This document shows positions 51,426 to 60,245 of a DNA stretch of 64,000 nucleotides, one piece after another (within the stretch, counting starts at the first letter, position 1; every line of letters starts with the position of its first letter). Source of the DNA: CAWFQB01 sp965277875 (GTDB taxonomy: Bacteria; Armatimonadota; Chthonomonadetes; Chthonomonadales; Chthonomonadaceae). The translations under genes and the position numbers were made by a program. The notes under the pieces were generated by a model. That model was not told the DNA's origin, ran no database searches, and saw only the letters and a list, made by a program, of their open reading frames with translations. The stretch covers positions 1 through 64,000 of the forward strand of contig CBDIDV010000001.1 in NCBI GenBank assembly GCA_965277875.1, in the 5' to 3' direction.

Positions 51426-52361
51426 ATGTCCCTGCTCGCCGCCTCGCTGTACCTGCTGTGCCTGGCCTTCCTGTTCGGCTCGGCACTCTACGTGTACTCA
51501 CGCGATCCCTTCGCCCGCCTCAACGCGTGGTACGCCCTGCTCGCGCTTGCCCTTCTGGGCTGGGTCGGCACGCTGTTCGTATTCACCATACAGATGCAGG
51601 GGCCGGGATTGCTGTGGCTCGGACGCGCCAACTTCGCCTTTGCCGCCCTGGCCGCGCCCTGTGCGTATGCCTTCGTGCTGGCCCTGGCACAACGACCGTT
51701 CCGTCATGCGCGGTGGCTGTGGGCGGAAACGCTCCTGCTTGCTGCGGTGTCCCTCCTGACCCCATGGGTGGATCGGGCGGAAACTATTGGGGTGGGGCAG
51801 CATGTCAGCACGTATGGCGCAGTCTTTCCTCTCTACCTGCTGCACATTGTCGCCTTTGCCGTCGCTGCTGTATTCGTTGCCTTCCGCACATCCGGTTCAC
51901 TGCCAACCCAAACCCGCATACAGCTGCGGCTCGTGGGCGCGGGCATCCTGCTGACCGTGCTGACGGGCTTCGTCACCAATGCCGCGCTGCCCTACTTCTA
52001 CGGCAACTTCCGCTTCATCAACATCGGCACGCTCAGCACCATCTTCTTCCTGATCGTCGTGGCCTATGCCGCCTGCGTCCATCACCTCTTCAACGTGCGC
52101 GTCCTGGTCAAGCGTACTGTTGTTTTCGCCCTGCTGATCGCCTTCGCCCTCGAACTCTACCAGGCCGCAGTCGGCGCGCTCGCCCTCCTGCTGCCGCTGG
52201 GCGACGTGGCGCAGCGCCATGTAGCGGCCACGGCCATCGCGCTCATCATCAACGCCGTCACGCAGCAGCCGCTCCGGTGGTGGCTCGAACGCCTGGCCGA
52301 CAAGCTCCTGGCCGGCAGGCATCCGCATCCGGGACATACTGGGCGCGCGGCGCGGCTTTAG
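51426..52361 (+). CDS. Orphan 7TM sensor domain (histidine-kinase N-terminal type), no kinase
   Basis: 311 residues from ATG 51426. About eight hydrophobic segments. The order and key residues (ALYVYSRDPFARLNAWYALLA, LLWLGRANFAFAALAAPCAYAFV, IQLRLVGAGILLTVLTGFVTN, ALPYFYGNFRFINIGTLSTIFF, VVAYAACVHHLFNVRVLVKR) match the N-terminal 7TM region that precedes many histidine kinases. The protein ends after one further pair of membrane helices, with no H-box or ATPase domain. It lies next to a GNAT gene that could make its ligand. Not clear whether it is a truncated kinase or a stand-alone receptor. Confidence 0.7.
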   Translation: MSLLAASLYLLCLAFLFGSALYVYSRDPFARLNAWYALLALALLGWVGTLFVFTIQMQGPGLLWLGRANFAFAALAAPCAYAFVLALAQRPFRHARWLWAETLLLAAVSLLTPWVDRAETIGVGQHVSTYGAVFPLYLLHIVAFAVAAVFVAFRTSGSLPTQTRIQLRLVGAGILLTVLTGFVTNAALPYFYGNFRFINIGTLSTIFFLIVVAYAACVHHLFNVRVLVKRTVVFALLIAFALELYQAAVGALALLLPLGDVAQRHVAATAIALIINAVTQQPLRWWLERLADKLLAGRHPHPGHTGRAARL

Positions 52362-52668
52362 TTCCTCGGCATACGGAAGCCTTTAGCTGTGTCCCGGTGG
52401 CCGAAGCGTTTCCGAAGTGCGCCGCGTTGTGGTGGGCCATGTACCGAATGGGCGCTGCGCCGATGCTTGCAGGCGGGCAGCCGCGCCTCTGCAAGCCTTC
52501 CGTTCCCCAGTGACAGACCTGTCTCAGCAGGAACCGTTCGTTCAGAGGCTCAGGATAGCCGCTACAAAGGCGGCATAGCCCGAACCAACAAACCAACAAG
52601 CCAACAAGCGCCCTGTCAAGCAAGAGACTGACAGGGCGCTTCATCGTCCGGCAGGTTTCCTACGCCGG
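52362..52668. other. Region between the 7TM gene and the VOC gene, with a terminator
   Basis: 307 bases, no gene supported. Contains ACCAACAA tandem repeats (about 52584-52607) and the bidirectional terminator at 52608-52645. Confidence 0.4.
52608..52645. terminator. Bidirectional terminator between convergent genes
   Basis: GCGCCCTGTCA (52608-52618) pairs exactly with TGACAGGGCGC (52629-52639), loop 10 bases. It separates the convergent 7TM and VOC genes. Confidence 0.75.
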
Positions 52669-53058
52669 CTACTCGAACGTGGACGGGTCGAACCGGTTGA
52701 TCTTCACGAGCATCCCGCCGGGCGCTTCCACCTGCAACTGGAAGCCGAACGCCTCGTCCGACGCGCCGCGCGCGATCTTCATGCCCCCGGCTTGCAGCCG
52801 CGCCTGCAATGCGTCGAGCGGTTCGTCGGCCTCGAAGTTGAGTTCCACCTGCCCCTCGTTCTGCTCAGGGTTGGCGGGGTGGGCCAGCAGGCCGATCTCT
52901 GCGCCGCCTAGCGTAAGCTGGGCATAGTCGCCGTCACGGCTGGCCGTGGTCAGGACGAAGCCCAGCGCTTCGTAGAACGTGATCGAGGCAGCCATGTCCT
53001 CAACGTGGATCATCGGCTGCAGCTTCAAGAGGGGCGGGGAAGGTAGAACGTTGGGCAT
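52669..53058 (-). CDS. VOC-superfamily (glyoxalase/bleomycin-resistance-like) protein
   Basis: 129 residues. Typical of the VOC fold: MIHVEDMAASITFYEALGFVLTTAS, AQLTLGGAEIGLLAHP, VELNFEADEPLDALQARLQAGG, FGFQLQVEAPGGMLVKINRF. It lacks the full metal-binding set needed for glyoxalase I, so it is more likely a binding or dioxygenase-like member; substrate unknown. Its N-terminus overlaps the tail of the upstream RHH gene by 59 bases, on the same strand, which may couple them; an internal Met (53013) would reduce the overlap to 14 bases. Confidence 0.82.
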   Translation of the reverse strand: MPNVLPSPPLLKLQPMIHVEDMAASITFYEALGFVLTTASRDGDYAQLTLGGAEIGLLAHPANPEQNEGQVELNFEADEPLDALQARLQAGGMKIARGASDEAFGFQLQVEAPGGMLVKINRFDPSTFE

Positions 53059-53209
53059 CTTCGATTCCTTTCAGGTGCGCGGTCAGGATGTGGGCGACAA
53101 GGTCGGAGAGGGAAAGCTGCGCGTCAATGGCATGGTGCTTGATGGCGGCGATCAGTTCCGGCTCCAGATAGACGTTGAATTGTTGCTTGGGCTTGCTCAT
53201 TGCTAACAT
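53000..53209 (-). CDS. Small ribbon-helix-helix protein overlapping the VOC gene
   Basis: 69 residues. KQQFNVYLEPELIAAIKHHAIDAQLSLSDLVAHILTAHLKG is an RHH/CopG core. A start at 53200 (MSKPKQQFN) is equally likely. Overlaps the VOC gene start, so it may auto-regulate a two-gene operon. Confidence 0.7.
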   Translation of the reverse strand: MLAMSKPKQQFNVYLEPELIAAIKHHAIDAQLSLSDLVAHILTAHLKGIEDAQRSTFPAPLEAAADDPR

Positions 53210-53396
53210 AATAGCATACTAGCAACAGGATTGTCAAGCCTGCTGTGTCAAATTGTTCAGCCTGTTTTGCTTTTTTCGGGACTGCGTTGTGCGCAAGCAA
53301 CGCGCATGGCTGCCCGGCCCCTTTGCCGCTTGGATGAAGGGGCGCACTCCCTTACGCGGGTGCGCCATTCCACAGTGACAAGGAGACAGAACAGAG

Positions 53397-53903
53397 ATGG
53401 GACATCTGGAGTTTGACAGGGCCGTGGACGCCTACAAGGCCACCCTGGGCACAGCACAGTTGAAGGAACTGCTGCGCTGCGCCCTGACCCTCGAACCCGA
53501 AGAGCGGTGGCAGCATGTGCGCGGTAAGGACACGTTCGAGAACCCGTTCAAGGAGATACGCGCCGTGTGCGACCGCAACCTGAGCCTGGAAGAGGTGAAG
53601 CGGCTGGCGGGCTGCCTGGGGTACGCGCTCAAGGCCACGCTTGCGGGCGAGGAGCTGGGCGAGGCGCAGGTCTCGTACCCGGCCTGGGAGGGACGCATCC
53701 TCTTCACCGTCCTTGAGTTCGGCTACGACTCTGCCAGCAGCGCCCGCAGCGCGCCGGACGCGTTTAGTGCCTTCATGCAGGCGCGGCAGTTCATCTTCGA
53801 GGGGACGCCGCTGCGCGCGACGGATAGGGAAGGTAAAGGCACAAAGGACACGCGGCTGGTGGAAGGCATCCCCAAGTGCAGCCTCAGCCTCTACGTGCGC
53901 TGA
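53397..53903 (+). CDS. Hypothetical protein of the plasmid-like block
   Basis: 168 residues, ATG with AAGGAG upstream. Not recognised. A mixed helical/strand protein (VKRLAGCLGYALKATLAGEELGEAQVSYPAWEGRILFTVLEFGYD), no signal peptide and no cysteine cluster. Its ends (GHLEFDRAVDAYKATLG) are helical. Sits alone between terminators. Confidence 0.6.
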   Translation: MGHLEFDRAVDAYKATLGTAQLKELLRCALTLEPEERWQHVRGKDTFENPFKEIRAVCDRNLSLEEVKRLAGCLGYALKATLAGEELGEAQVSYPAWEGRILFTVLEFGYDSASSARSAPDAFSAFMQARQFIFEGTPLRATDREGKGTKDTRLVEGIPKCSLSLYVR

Positions 53904-53974
53904 CATCCAGGGGCGAGCCGATACGACACCGGCAATCCGATCCGTCCCGCCAGATACGAGTAACTGCTTTTCCT

Positions 53975-54010
53975 GACCGCCTGCCCATCTTCGGGCGGGC
54001 GGTCTTACTT
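53975..54010 (+). terminator. Intrinsic terminator after the 53397 gene
   Basis: GACCGCCTGCCC (53975-53986) pairs with GGGCGGGCGGTC (53993-54004) with a single G-T pairing, short loop and TTACTTG following. Confidence 0.65.
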
Positions 54011-54060
54011 GTGGTCTTCCCTCTGGCACATTCCCTGATCCGGACTGCGTCCGCGCGTCC

Positions 54061-54306
54061 TCAGTCGGCGCGTTCTTGCGCGTCCTCCGGGTACGCGGGC
54101 GCGACCCGGACCAGGCAGCGGGGACAGTAGTGGAAGGGCAAGCCGTCCTGAACGCCGATGCGCAGAGGCGTGTTGCAGTAGGCGTGGACGCGGGTGACTT
54201 CGATCAGGCCGCCGTGCCGGTAGGTTCGCTCCATGCGCCCCCGATCCTGCCACCCCACGGGACGGGGGAACAGACCCAGGAAACGGCGCGTGCGGGGAAA
54301 ACTCAT
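54061..54306 (-). CDS. Small zinc-ribbon-like hypothetical protein
   Basis: 81 residues from ATG 54306. RVHAYCNTPLRIGVQDGLPFHYCPRCLVRV offers one Cys and a CPRC knuckle, a likely zinc-binding ribbon. No family recognised. It points left, against the flow of its neighbours. Confidence 0.5.
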   Translation of the reverse strand: MSFPRTRRFLGLFPRPVGWQDRGRMERTYRHGGLIEVTRVHAYCNTPLRIGVQDGLPFHYCPRCLVRVAPAYPEDAQERAD

Positions 54307-54910
54307 AAGCGATTACGTTAGGAGAAGGGGAGAAAAAGAAGAAGCGAGGGGAAGGTAAAACAGGATCTGAAAGAAGGGACAATCCTTGTTCGCTGCGCGC
54401 TACGAAGGTGCGCCCGGCGCTTGCATCCGCAGGAGACTGTTGCCTTTGCGGACGCGCGGGTTCTTTGGAACCGTAGAGCTATGCCGCCTCATAGGCCACG
54501 CCGGTCGCCTAGGCGCAACGCAGGCGGGCGCGTTTTTCGTTGGCTGCACAGGAAGTAGATACCGTTCTCTGGCAGTTTGTGCAGCCTCGCTCTGCGCTGC
54601 CAGGAGCGTTGCGTAAGATCTTTCGAAATTGCGGCCTAATGTTCCCTGTTTTGCCGCTGCTTGCTGCCGTTTATCGCGGCGGCTTTCAGGGCGGTTTGCG
54701 CACCCGGACTTCGCCGGCGCGCGAAGCGGTCTGTACGCGTTCGCCCCTTTGCTTTCCCGCATCGTGTTGCGCTAGGGCAACAGCGGTTTTGCGCACATCC
54801 GTCTGGGCCTACGCTGCCCTATGAAAGAGCGCCCGCCTGCACGGTGCAGGCGGCGGCAGCACGCTCTTTGACAGGCGGCTCGCAGCGAGCCGCACAGGGG
54901 GAAGAACGGC
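54307..54910. promoter_or_regulatory. Intergenic region with nested hairpins before the 54911 gene
   Basis: 604 bases with no good gene in either strand. At the right end a strong nested hairpin (54824-54869) and a second perfect palindrome, CGGCTCGC-A-GCGAGCCG (54876-54892), precede the gene start. CTCTTTGACAGG at 54864-54875 includes a consensus -35 hexamer. Confidence 0.5.
54824..54892 (+). promoter_or_regulatory. Nested hairpin containing a TTGACA box
   Basis: Outer arms AAAGAGCG (54824-54831) and CGCTCTTT (54862-54869); inner arms CCGCCTGCAC and GTGCAGGCGG (54833-54853). TTGACA starts inside the outer 3' arm. The same CTCTTTGACAGG occurs at 60408-60419 after another hairpin. Function inferred only. 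Confidence 0.5.
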
Positions 54911-55432
54911 ATGGAAGAGACGCATGAGAGACGAGACTGTGCAGGAGACAGGGAACGCTGCCTTTGTGACCGGGGACAGGAAGAGACGAAGGAAGTAGAG
55001 ACGACTGAGGAAGAAGTCGCGGTTTGCTATGTCCTGATGAACTCCGTTCGCTACGGCACGGAAGCGTGGCCCTGCAACAGCCTGGAAGCGGCCGTGCAGA
55101 CGCTCTGCCGGCTGGCCCGCAGCGCGGAGCAGCGGCGGCAGACGGACGGCATCCAGCGCTACTTCTGCATCAAGGGCAGCGACCTGCCCGCGCAGGAGGA
55201 AGGGGTAGAGCGCGATCCGGTCAGCCCGATCCTGCCGGACGCGGACGCGCTCACCCTCACGCTGCATCCGCGCGAGACGTGTGACTGCCAGATGTCGCAC
55301 TTCGCGCACGAGAGGGACATGCGCGAGGTCGTGCGCCTGCTGTGCCAGGAAGATGAAGAGGCCGACAAGCAGGCGTCGCCATCCACGTCGCTAATGGCAG
55401 GGCGTGGGAAATCGAGCGAGGTGGGGTCATGA
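54911..55432 (+). CDS. Hypothetical acidic protein
   Basis: 173 residues, not recognised. The N-terminus is highly charged (METHERRDCAGDRERC). The middle has helices (SLEAAVQTLCRLARSAEQRRQ) and a Cys-rich hint (CDCQMSH). The tail is a DEE-rich acidic stretch. Overlaps the next gene by 4 bases (ATGA at 55429-55432), so the two are coupled. Confidence 0.6.
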   Translation: MEETHERRDCAGDRERCLCDRGQEETKEVETTEEEVAVCYVLMNSVRYGTEAWPCNSLEAAVQTLCRLARSAEQRRQTDGIQRYFCIKGSDLPAQEEGVERDPVSPILPDADALTLTLHPRETCDCQMSHFAHERDMREVVRLLCQEDEEADKQASPSTSLMAGRGKSSEVGS

Positions 55433-56298
55433 GCCGCAAGCAGATCTACGGCATCACGCTCACGGACGAGGAGAAGCGCATGGCCGGCTACGACAGAACC
55501 TCTGGTTTTGCCCGCGCCGCCACGAACGCGCCGGCTCCTAAGCCGCAGTACGCGGGCATCGCTTCCCATACTTGCCAGGTGACGCTGCCGGACGGTACGG
55601 AGTGTCGGGCGGACTACGCCTGCTACGGGGGCGGGGGCAGCCATACCTTCTATTTCCACTCGCCCCTGAGCGAGCGCGAGTACGGGAACGGCAGCCTGGC
55701 CGACATCCCCTCCATAGAGGCGAGGGCGCAGGAACTGGTCGGGCGTATGTGGCGCAAGGCGCAGGACGCGGAGCAGAAGACGATGCGCCTGCTGTCCGCG
55801 CCCTCCAACCTGGTGCATACGCTCGACAAGACGCCGCAGCTTACGCGCAAGACGGCGCAGCGCTTCGCGGGCCTGTACGCGGTGTGCCTGCGCTACCCAA
55901 GCGGGACGCTCACGCCGCTTGCCGCCGCCTGCGAGCGCCGCGCCGAGGCCCTGAGTGACCTGGCCCGGATGCAGGCCCAGAGCAAGCAAACACTCGTCAT
56001 CGGCATCTGCTGCCTCTGGGCGCGGCGCTGGCAGGAGCCGCGCTTCCTCCTAGATGCGCCCGCTGCGGTCAATATGTCAGGAACCGTGGAGGTGCTGACA
56101 GGCAGCCCAATGATGAGGAAAGAAGCCGATACGAGCGCGAACGGCAGCCCCGGCCAGCATGAGCAAACAGAGGAAGAGCAAGCCTGGGAAGAGGATGAGG
56201 ACGAAGCCGACCTGGACGAAGATGATCCTGACGAGCCAGACCCTGACGAACGTGATCCTAATGAAGACGATCCCGACGACCCCTTTGAGGGAACGTAA
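55429..56298 (+). CDS. Hypothetical protein with very acidic C-terminus
   Basis: 289 residues, not recognised. Residues 1-215 are a mixed domain with Cys pairs (SHTCQVTLPDGTECRADYACYGGGGSHTFYF) that may bind zinc. From about residue 245 the chain is almost only Asp, Glu and Pro (EEDEDEADLDEDDPDEPDPDE), like DNA-mimic or chaperone tails. Coupled to the upstream gene by a 4-base overlap. Could bind basic proteins; no evidence beyond composition. Confidence 0.6.
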   Translation: MSRKQIYGITLTDEEKRMAGYDRTSGFARAATNAPAPKPQYAGIASHTCQVTLPDGTECRADYACYGGGGSHTFYFHSPLSEREYGNGSLADIPSIEARAQELVGRMWRKAQDAEQKTMRLLSAPSNLVHTLDKTPQLTRKTAQRFAGLYAVCLRYPSGTLTPLAAACERRAEALSDLARMQAQSKQTLVIGICCLWARRWQEPRFLLDAPAAVNMSGTVEVLTGSPMMRKEADTSANGSPGQHEQTEEEQAWEEDEDEADLDEDDPDEPDPDERDPNEDDPDDPFEGT

Positions 56299-56629
56299 AT
56301 GCTGGCGCTTCGGGATTTGAACTCTGAGCCAGCATCACACCCTATCGAGTAACCAAACCTTTTCCGTCCGCGCAGCCTCCTGGCTGCGCGGGCTTCTTTT
56401 ATCCAGCCCCAATGTTCCGCCTTCTTTCAGGCCGCGCTTGCTGCCGTGTTGTCTCTTCGCAACTGGCCTTGTCCCTGTCCTGCCTGGTGGGTAGCCTGGG
56501 CCGGAGCGCCATCCCTATGTTGTTCTACATGGCGGCCTCACTGTTCCTTGACAACGCCGCCCTAGCGCGGCATTCGCAGGTACGCCAGCCACGGAGTTCT
56601 TCTTCACGCGGCGTACAAGGAGAGACGAG
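56299..56629. other. Intergenic region after the acidic gene pair
   Basis: 331 bases. Contains the terminator at 56368-56400. The rest up to the DUF932 gene shows no supported gene; a short plus-strand ORF here is not convincing. Confidence 0.4.
56368..56400 (+). terminator. Intrinsic terminator after the acidic gene pair
   Basis: CCGCGCAGCC (56368-56377) and GGCTGCGCGG (56382-56391), 4-base loop, then GCTTCTTTTA. Confidence 0.85.
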
Positions 56630-57781
56630 ATGAAGATTGGCAAGAGTTTGCCTGACCTGGAAGCCGAGATCACGCGGCAGTTGAGCGCCAAGCGCGACTT
56701 CCTGGCCCCCGCGCGCAGGCTGCATGTGAGCAGCAACGGCCACACCGATCTAAGGTGGGAAGGCGGCGAGCAGGCGTACAGTGTGAACGCGAACACGCAC
56801 TCGCAGATAGCCCAATATACCGGTGTGCCGCTGAGCTTCTACGAGTTCCTGCGCGCCCGCACAGAAACCCTGCGCGTTCCCGTGACCATGCCGCCCACCG
56901 CCCCCAGTATGGGAGAGGAGGCGGACACGAGGCAGTTGCGTCTGTGCGAGGATAGTCCACTCTTCGATGTCACGATTAACCGGTTGCTGCACGACAAGGC
57001 GAGCGAGGAAAAGCGCCTGATCCGCACCCTCGACGACAAGGCGCGCGCCCTGCTCTCCGCCTCGTACAATCCCGACCTGGACAACTACGACGTGTATCAG
57101 GCAGCCGCGCAGGCCATGCTGGCAAGCGGGCTGTCGCCGGACGACGTGATCTCAAGCGAGCTGACGGACACGCGGCTGTACCTCAAGGTCATCTCTCCCC
57201 GGCTTGTAGGGGACGTGGCCGTGGGGGATACGGTGCAGGCCGGCTTCATCCTGACCAACAGCGAGGTAGGCGTGGGCAGCCTGAGCATCCGGCAGTTCGT
57301 GGTGCGGCTGATCTGCCTCAACGGCGCGGTCGTGGAAGACACGTACCGCGCGCGTCATGTGGGCAAGAAGCTGGACGCGGACGACGGTGGAGTCGTGTAT
57401 CAGAGTGACACGAGGCGGGCCGAGGCGAACCTGCGCCTGCTGACGATGCGCGACCACATCCAGACAACGCTCGATGAACATCGCTTCGCCCGTACTCTGG
57501 ACAAGATGCAGGGCGCGGCACAGATCAGGATCGAGGGGAAGCTTGAGGCGGTCGTGGAGGTGACGGCGCGCAAGTTCGGCCTGCACGAAGGGGAGAAGAC
57601 GCAGGTGTTCAACAACATGGTAGAAGGCGGAAGCCTGACCATGTGGGGATTGAGCAACGCGATCACGCTTGCGGCGACATCTTCGGCCAGTTACGACCGC
57701 GCCACGGATTTGGAAACCATCGGGGGACGCATGATCATGCTGCCTGCCGCCGAGGTCAGGGAGATCGTGGCCGCCAAGTAG
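56630..57781 (+). CDS. DUF932 phage/plasmid-like protein
   Basis: 383 residues. Matches the DUF932 (TIGR03299-type) family frequent on phages and plasmids: AQYTGVPLSFYEFL near the N-terminus, RTLDDKARALLSASYNPDLDNYDV, LKVISPRLVGDVAVGDTVQAGFILTNSEVGVGSL, and CLNGAVVEDTYRARHVGK. Function of the family is unknown; genetic evidence elsewhere links members to mobile-element maintenance. ATG 56630 is preceded by AAGGAGAG. Confidence 0.85.
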   Translation: MKIGKSLPDLEAEITRQLSAKRDFLAPARRLHVSSNGHTDLRWEGGEQAYSVNANTHSQIAQYTGVPLSFYEFLRARTETLRVPVTMPPTAPSMGEEADTRQLRLCEDSPLFDVTINRLLHDKASEEKRLIRTLDDKARALLSASYNPDLDNYDVYQAAAQAMLASGLSPDDVISSELTDTRLYLKVISPRLVGDVAVGDTVQAGFILTNSEVGVGSLSIRQFVVRLICLNGAVVEDTYRARHVGKKLDADDGGVVYQSDTRRAEANLRLLTMRDHIQTTLDEHRFARTLDKMQGAAQIRIEGKLEAVVEVTARKFGLHEGEKTQVFNNMVEGGSLTMWGLSNAITLAATSSASYDRATDLETIGGRMIMLPAAEVREIVAAK

Positions 57782-57815
57782 GCCCGCCTTCCTGCTCACA
57801 CTTGGAGGCCAAGAC

Positions 57816-58115
57816 ATGAACCGTCGCATGGACAGGGACAACAGCAAGAATGACAGTGACAGGGCGTTTGCAGAAGCCCTCGCGGCCCTGCCGTCCCTGC
57901 ACGACAGCATGGCCGCGTGGGGAGCGGAGGGTCTGCGCGACGCGCTGCTCGCATCCGGCCAGGTTCCGGTACGCTGGCAGAGCGCCGACGCCCTCCTGGA
58001 CGTGTGCCGACAGGCGCAGGCCGAGTGGCTAAAGGGCGAGATCGTCTCGCCCCTCTACGCCGATCTGCTGCCCATCGTGCTGGAACGCCTGCGTGACACA
58101 TCGCCTGACGAGTGA
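57816..58115 (+). CDS. Hypothetical small protein
   Basis: 99 residues, 34 bases after the DUF932 gene and probably co-transcribed. Not recognised. Helical, with DALLASGQVPVRWQSADALLDVCRQAQAEWLKGE. No cysteine cluster or membrane segment. Confidence 0.55.
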   Translation: MNRRMDRDNSKNDSDRAFAEALAALPSLHDSMAAWGAEGLRDALLASGQVPVRWQSADALLDVCRQAQAEWLKGEIVSPLYADLLPIVLERLRDTSPDE

Positions 58116-58232
58116 GCCGGAGCAGCAGGCGGAACGTGCAGTCAGGCGGTCACATAAACAGCCAGACACCAAGGAAGTAGACACCGGAGAAGCAGACCCA
58201 AAGGACAGAAGAAGGAGAGAAAGGACACGAAG

Positions 58233-58571
58233 ATGCTGCTCGTCACCTATATGGGCGTGACCGTCAATATGGATCACGTCGCCTGCATCCACCTGAAGGC
58301 CGAAGACACAGACCCCGACGCGACGCAAAGCCGGAGCAGAGAAGACGCGCTTATGCGCGTGCTGCTGATGCTTGCGGGCGAAAACTGCGTCGTGGCTGCC
58401 CGCGACCTGCCGCCCGCTGTGGCCCGCTACGTGCGCGAGGCCGTCACGCGCGCCTGGGCCGGAGGCGCGACAATCACGGACATGCGGAAATTGCTTAAGC
58501 AGTACGCTGAAACCACACATACTGCCGCGCAGAGGACGGATGGCGGCGAGGAGGCGCAGAGCGCGCCCTGA
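58233..58571 (+). CDS. Hypothetical small protein
   Basis: 112 residues. Not recognised. Two helices in the second half (REAVTRAWAGGATITDMRKLLKQYAE) and a short beta-strand start (MLLVTYMGVTVNMDHVACIHLKAED). GAAGG/GGAGAG ribosome site upstream. Ends in a Gln/Glu-rich tail. Followed by a terminator. Confidence 0.55.
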   Translation: MLLVTYMGVTVNMDHVACIHLKAEDTDPDATQSRSREDALMRVLLMLAGENCVVAARDLPPAVARYVREAVTRAWAGGATITDMRKLLKQYAETTHTAAQRTDGGEEAQSAP

Positions 58572-58616
58572 CACGCTTGAATCCCTCCAATCAGTACGGT
58601 TCGACTATTCCCCACT

Positions 58617-58648
58617 CCGCCTGCCCATTGTGGCAGGCGGCTTTTTTG
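58617..58648 (+). terminator. Intrinsic terminator with U-tract
   Basis: CCGCCTGCC (58617-58625) and GGCAGGCGG (58632-58640), then CTTTTTTG. A textbook rho-independent terminator. Confidence 0.9.
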
Positions 58649-58829
58649 TGCTGCTCCTTCCGCGCGCAGACCGCGCGCAGAGCAGATAGCAGGTGCGGGA
58701 CGGCAGGGCGCGGCTGGAAGCGCAACGAGCATTGTGGCTGCCTGGTTCGCGGGCTACGCTCGCCATGCGCGTCCCAACCATGCGAGCATACGGGCGCGCA
58801 AAGGCAACCGCGAGAGGAGAGAACAAGAT

Positions 58830-59330
58830 ATGCGAGTGCAGCGAGCGGACGGAACGTGGATCGAGATCGGCGACCTGGGCGGGCAGATATACGGCTGGAA
58901 CGCGCCGGACGGCAGCCAGTGGTACTGGAGCATCGTGGCGGCCACGGCCTTCGCCCACGCGCGCGACGAGGTCGTAATGATCTCGCTTGGGGACATGGGC
59001 ATGACACCTGAGCTGCTGCTGCGCCAGTACCCGGAACTGGACGTGGCCTATGCGCTCACCACAGACATCAGCCAGCCCCTCCTGTTCGTGCCGCTGGAGG
59101 GAAAGGTGCGGCTCATAGACGGCAGCCACCGCGTCTGCAAAGCGCTGATGCTGGGCGTAGACATCCTGCCCGCCTGCTTCCTCACGCAGGAAGAGGCGGA
59201 TCAGAGCCTGGTCGCCCGCCTGCCGCCCGGAAGGGGCCTGGACCTGAATGCGACAGGCAAGGACGAGGCGGCGCGTCCAGTGCGGGCCACGCGGCGTGTA
59301 CGCGTACCCCGCCCTGTCCGGCACAGATAG
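58830..59330 (+). CDS. ParB/Srx-like domain protein
   Basis: 166 residues from ATG 58830. The segment PLLFVPLEGKVRLIDGSHRVCKALMLGVDILPACFLTQEEADQ resembles the ParB N-terminal/sulfiredoxin-like fold with its LIDGSHR core (G-x-H-R box). This fold binds or hydrolyses nucleotides. The N-terminal half is unassigned. Could be a small ParB-like nuclease or a regulatory protein. Confidence 0.6.
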   Translation: MRVQRADGTWIEIGDLGGQIYGWNAPDGSQWYWSIVAATAFAHARDEVVMISLGDMGMTPELLLRQYPELDVAYALTTDISQPLLFVPLEGKVRLIDGSHRVCKALMLGVDILPACFLTQEEADQSLVARLPPGRGLDLNATGKDEAARPVRATRRVRVPRPVRHR

Positions 59331-59396
59331 GGGAGGGCGCAGGCAAGCGGCCCCGCTTTCCGGCTTGCGTAGTATTCGGGGAAGTGAACTGATCCT

Positions 59397-59435
59397 GCCC
59401 GCGTACCGCCAACAGGCAGTGCGCGGGCTTTTTGT
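59397..59435 (+). terminator. Intrinsic terminator with U-tract
   Basis: GCCCGCG (59397-59403) and CGCGGGC (59422-59428), then TTTTTG. It follows the ParB/Srx-like gene. Confidence 0.8.
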
Positions 59436-59611
59436 TGTCTATGAACCGGCTTCAGGTTGCTCCCGCACAACGCGCCTTGCGGATGGACAGGAGTAGCCTA
59501 GTCTGGGGGAAGGTGGAAGCAGCGGACAGGCGCACATCCTGCCTTCAGCGCCCTGCCGCTGCGCCCGCCCTGTATCGTGCAGAAAGCATATACCCGAAGG
59601 AGACCCCTGCC

Positions 59612-60121
59612 ATGCCTGATCCCACACCCTCTACGGTGACGCCCGCGCCCATACTGCCGCCGACGTTCCTGCCTGCCCCGCGCGTGTACCTATCCGGCCC
59701 CATTTCGGGACTGACGTATAAGACAAGCCAGGGCTGGCGCGAGTATGCCGCGCGTACCCTTGCGCCCGCCATCGCCTGCTACTCGCCGCTGCGCGCTCAC
59801 AAGCATCTGGACAGGGAGGGCGAACTGCGCGGCGCGTACCCCGCGCATCCGCTCACCACAAGCCAGGCGCTGACCGCCCGCGACCGCTACGATTGCCAGA
59901 CCTGTGACCTGCTGCTCGTGAACCTTGCGGGCGCGAGCGAGGTGAGCATCGGGACGTGCATCGAACTGGGCTGGGCCGACGCGTTTCGCAAGCCCATCGT
60001 CCTCGTTATGGAACCGCATGGCAACGTCCACGACCATCCGCTGGTGCGCGGCGTCTGCGCCTTCCAGGTCGCCGCGCTGGAAGAAGGGCTGAACGTCACG
60101 CGCGGCATCCTGCTGCCCTGA
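59612..60121 (+). CDS. Nucleoside 2-deoxyribosyltransferase-like protein
   Basis: 169 residues from ATG 59612 (GAAGGAG upstream). Hallmarks of the family: RVYLSGPISGLTY (nucleotide-binding loop), ARDRYDCQTCDLLLVNLAGASEVSIGTCIELGWADAF (with the catalytic-type Glu in the S-I-G-T-C-I-E-L-G-W segment), and VLVMEPHGNVHDHPLVRG. Such enzymes exchange bases between deoxynucleosides or clip base/sugar bonds, and are common in phages and plasmids. Here it may process or salvage modified nucleosides. Whether it is a transferase or a hydrolase is unknown. Confidence 0.85.
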   Translation: MPDPTPSTVTPAPILPPTFLPAPRVYLSGPISGLTYKTSQGWREYAARTLAPAIACYSPLRAHKHLDREGELRGAYPAHPLTTSQALTARDRYDCQTCDLLLVNLAGASEVSIGTCIELGWADAFRKPIVLVMEPHGNVHDHPLVRGVCAFQVAALEEGLNVTRGILLP

Positions 60122-60209
60122 TCCCCCTTCTTGCCCTGATACGACTATCATCTCATGGAGAGCCAGAAGCAACGTTTCCTGCCGCCCCTGTAACATGACG
60201 ATGCCATCT

Positions 60210-60245
60210 GCCCGCGCTGCCATTCCCTGGCGCGCGGGCTTTTCA
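60210..60245 (+). terminator. Intrinsic terminator with U-tract
   Basis: GCCCGCGC (60210-60217) and GCGCGGGC (60232-60239), then TTTTCATG. Confidence 0.8.

Noticed and set aside
54400..54762. 120-residue minus-strand ORF in the 54.3-54.9 kb gap
   Set aside because: Basic low-complexity composition, no ribosome site, and it is bordered by hairpins that look like control DNA.
55159..55989. 276-residue minus-strand ORF opposite two acidic hypothetical genes
   Set aside because: The plus-strand pair has ribosome sites and an ATGA coupling; the minus frame shows no domain.
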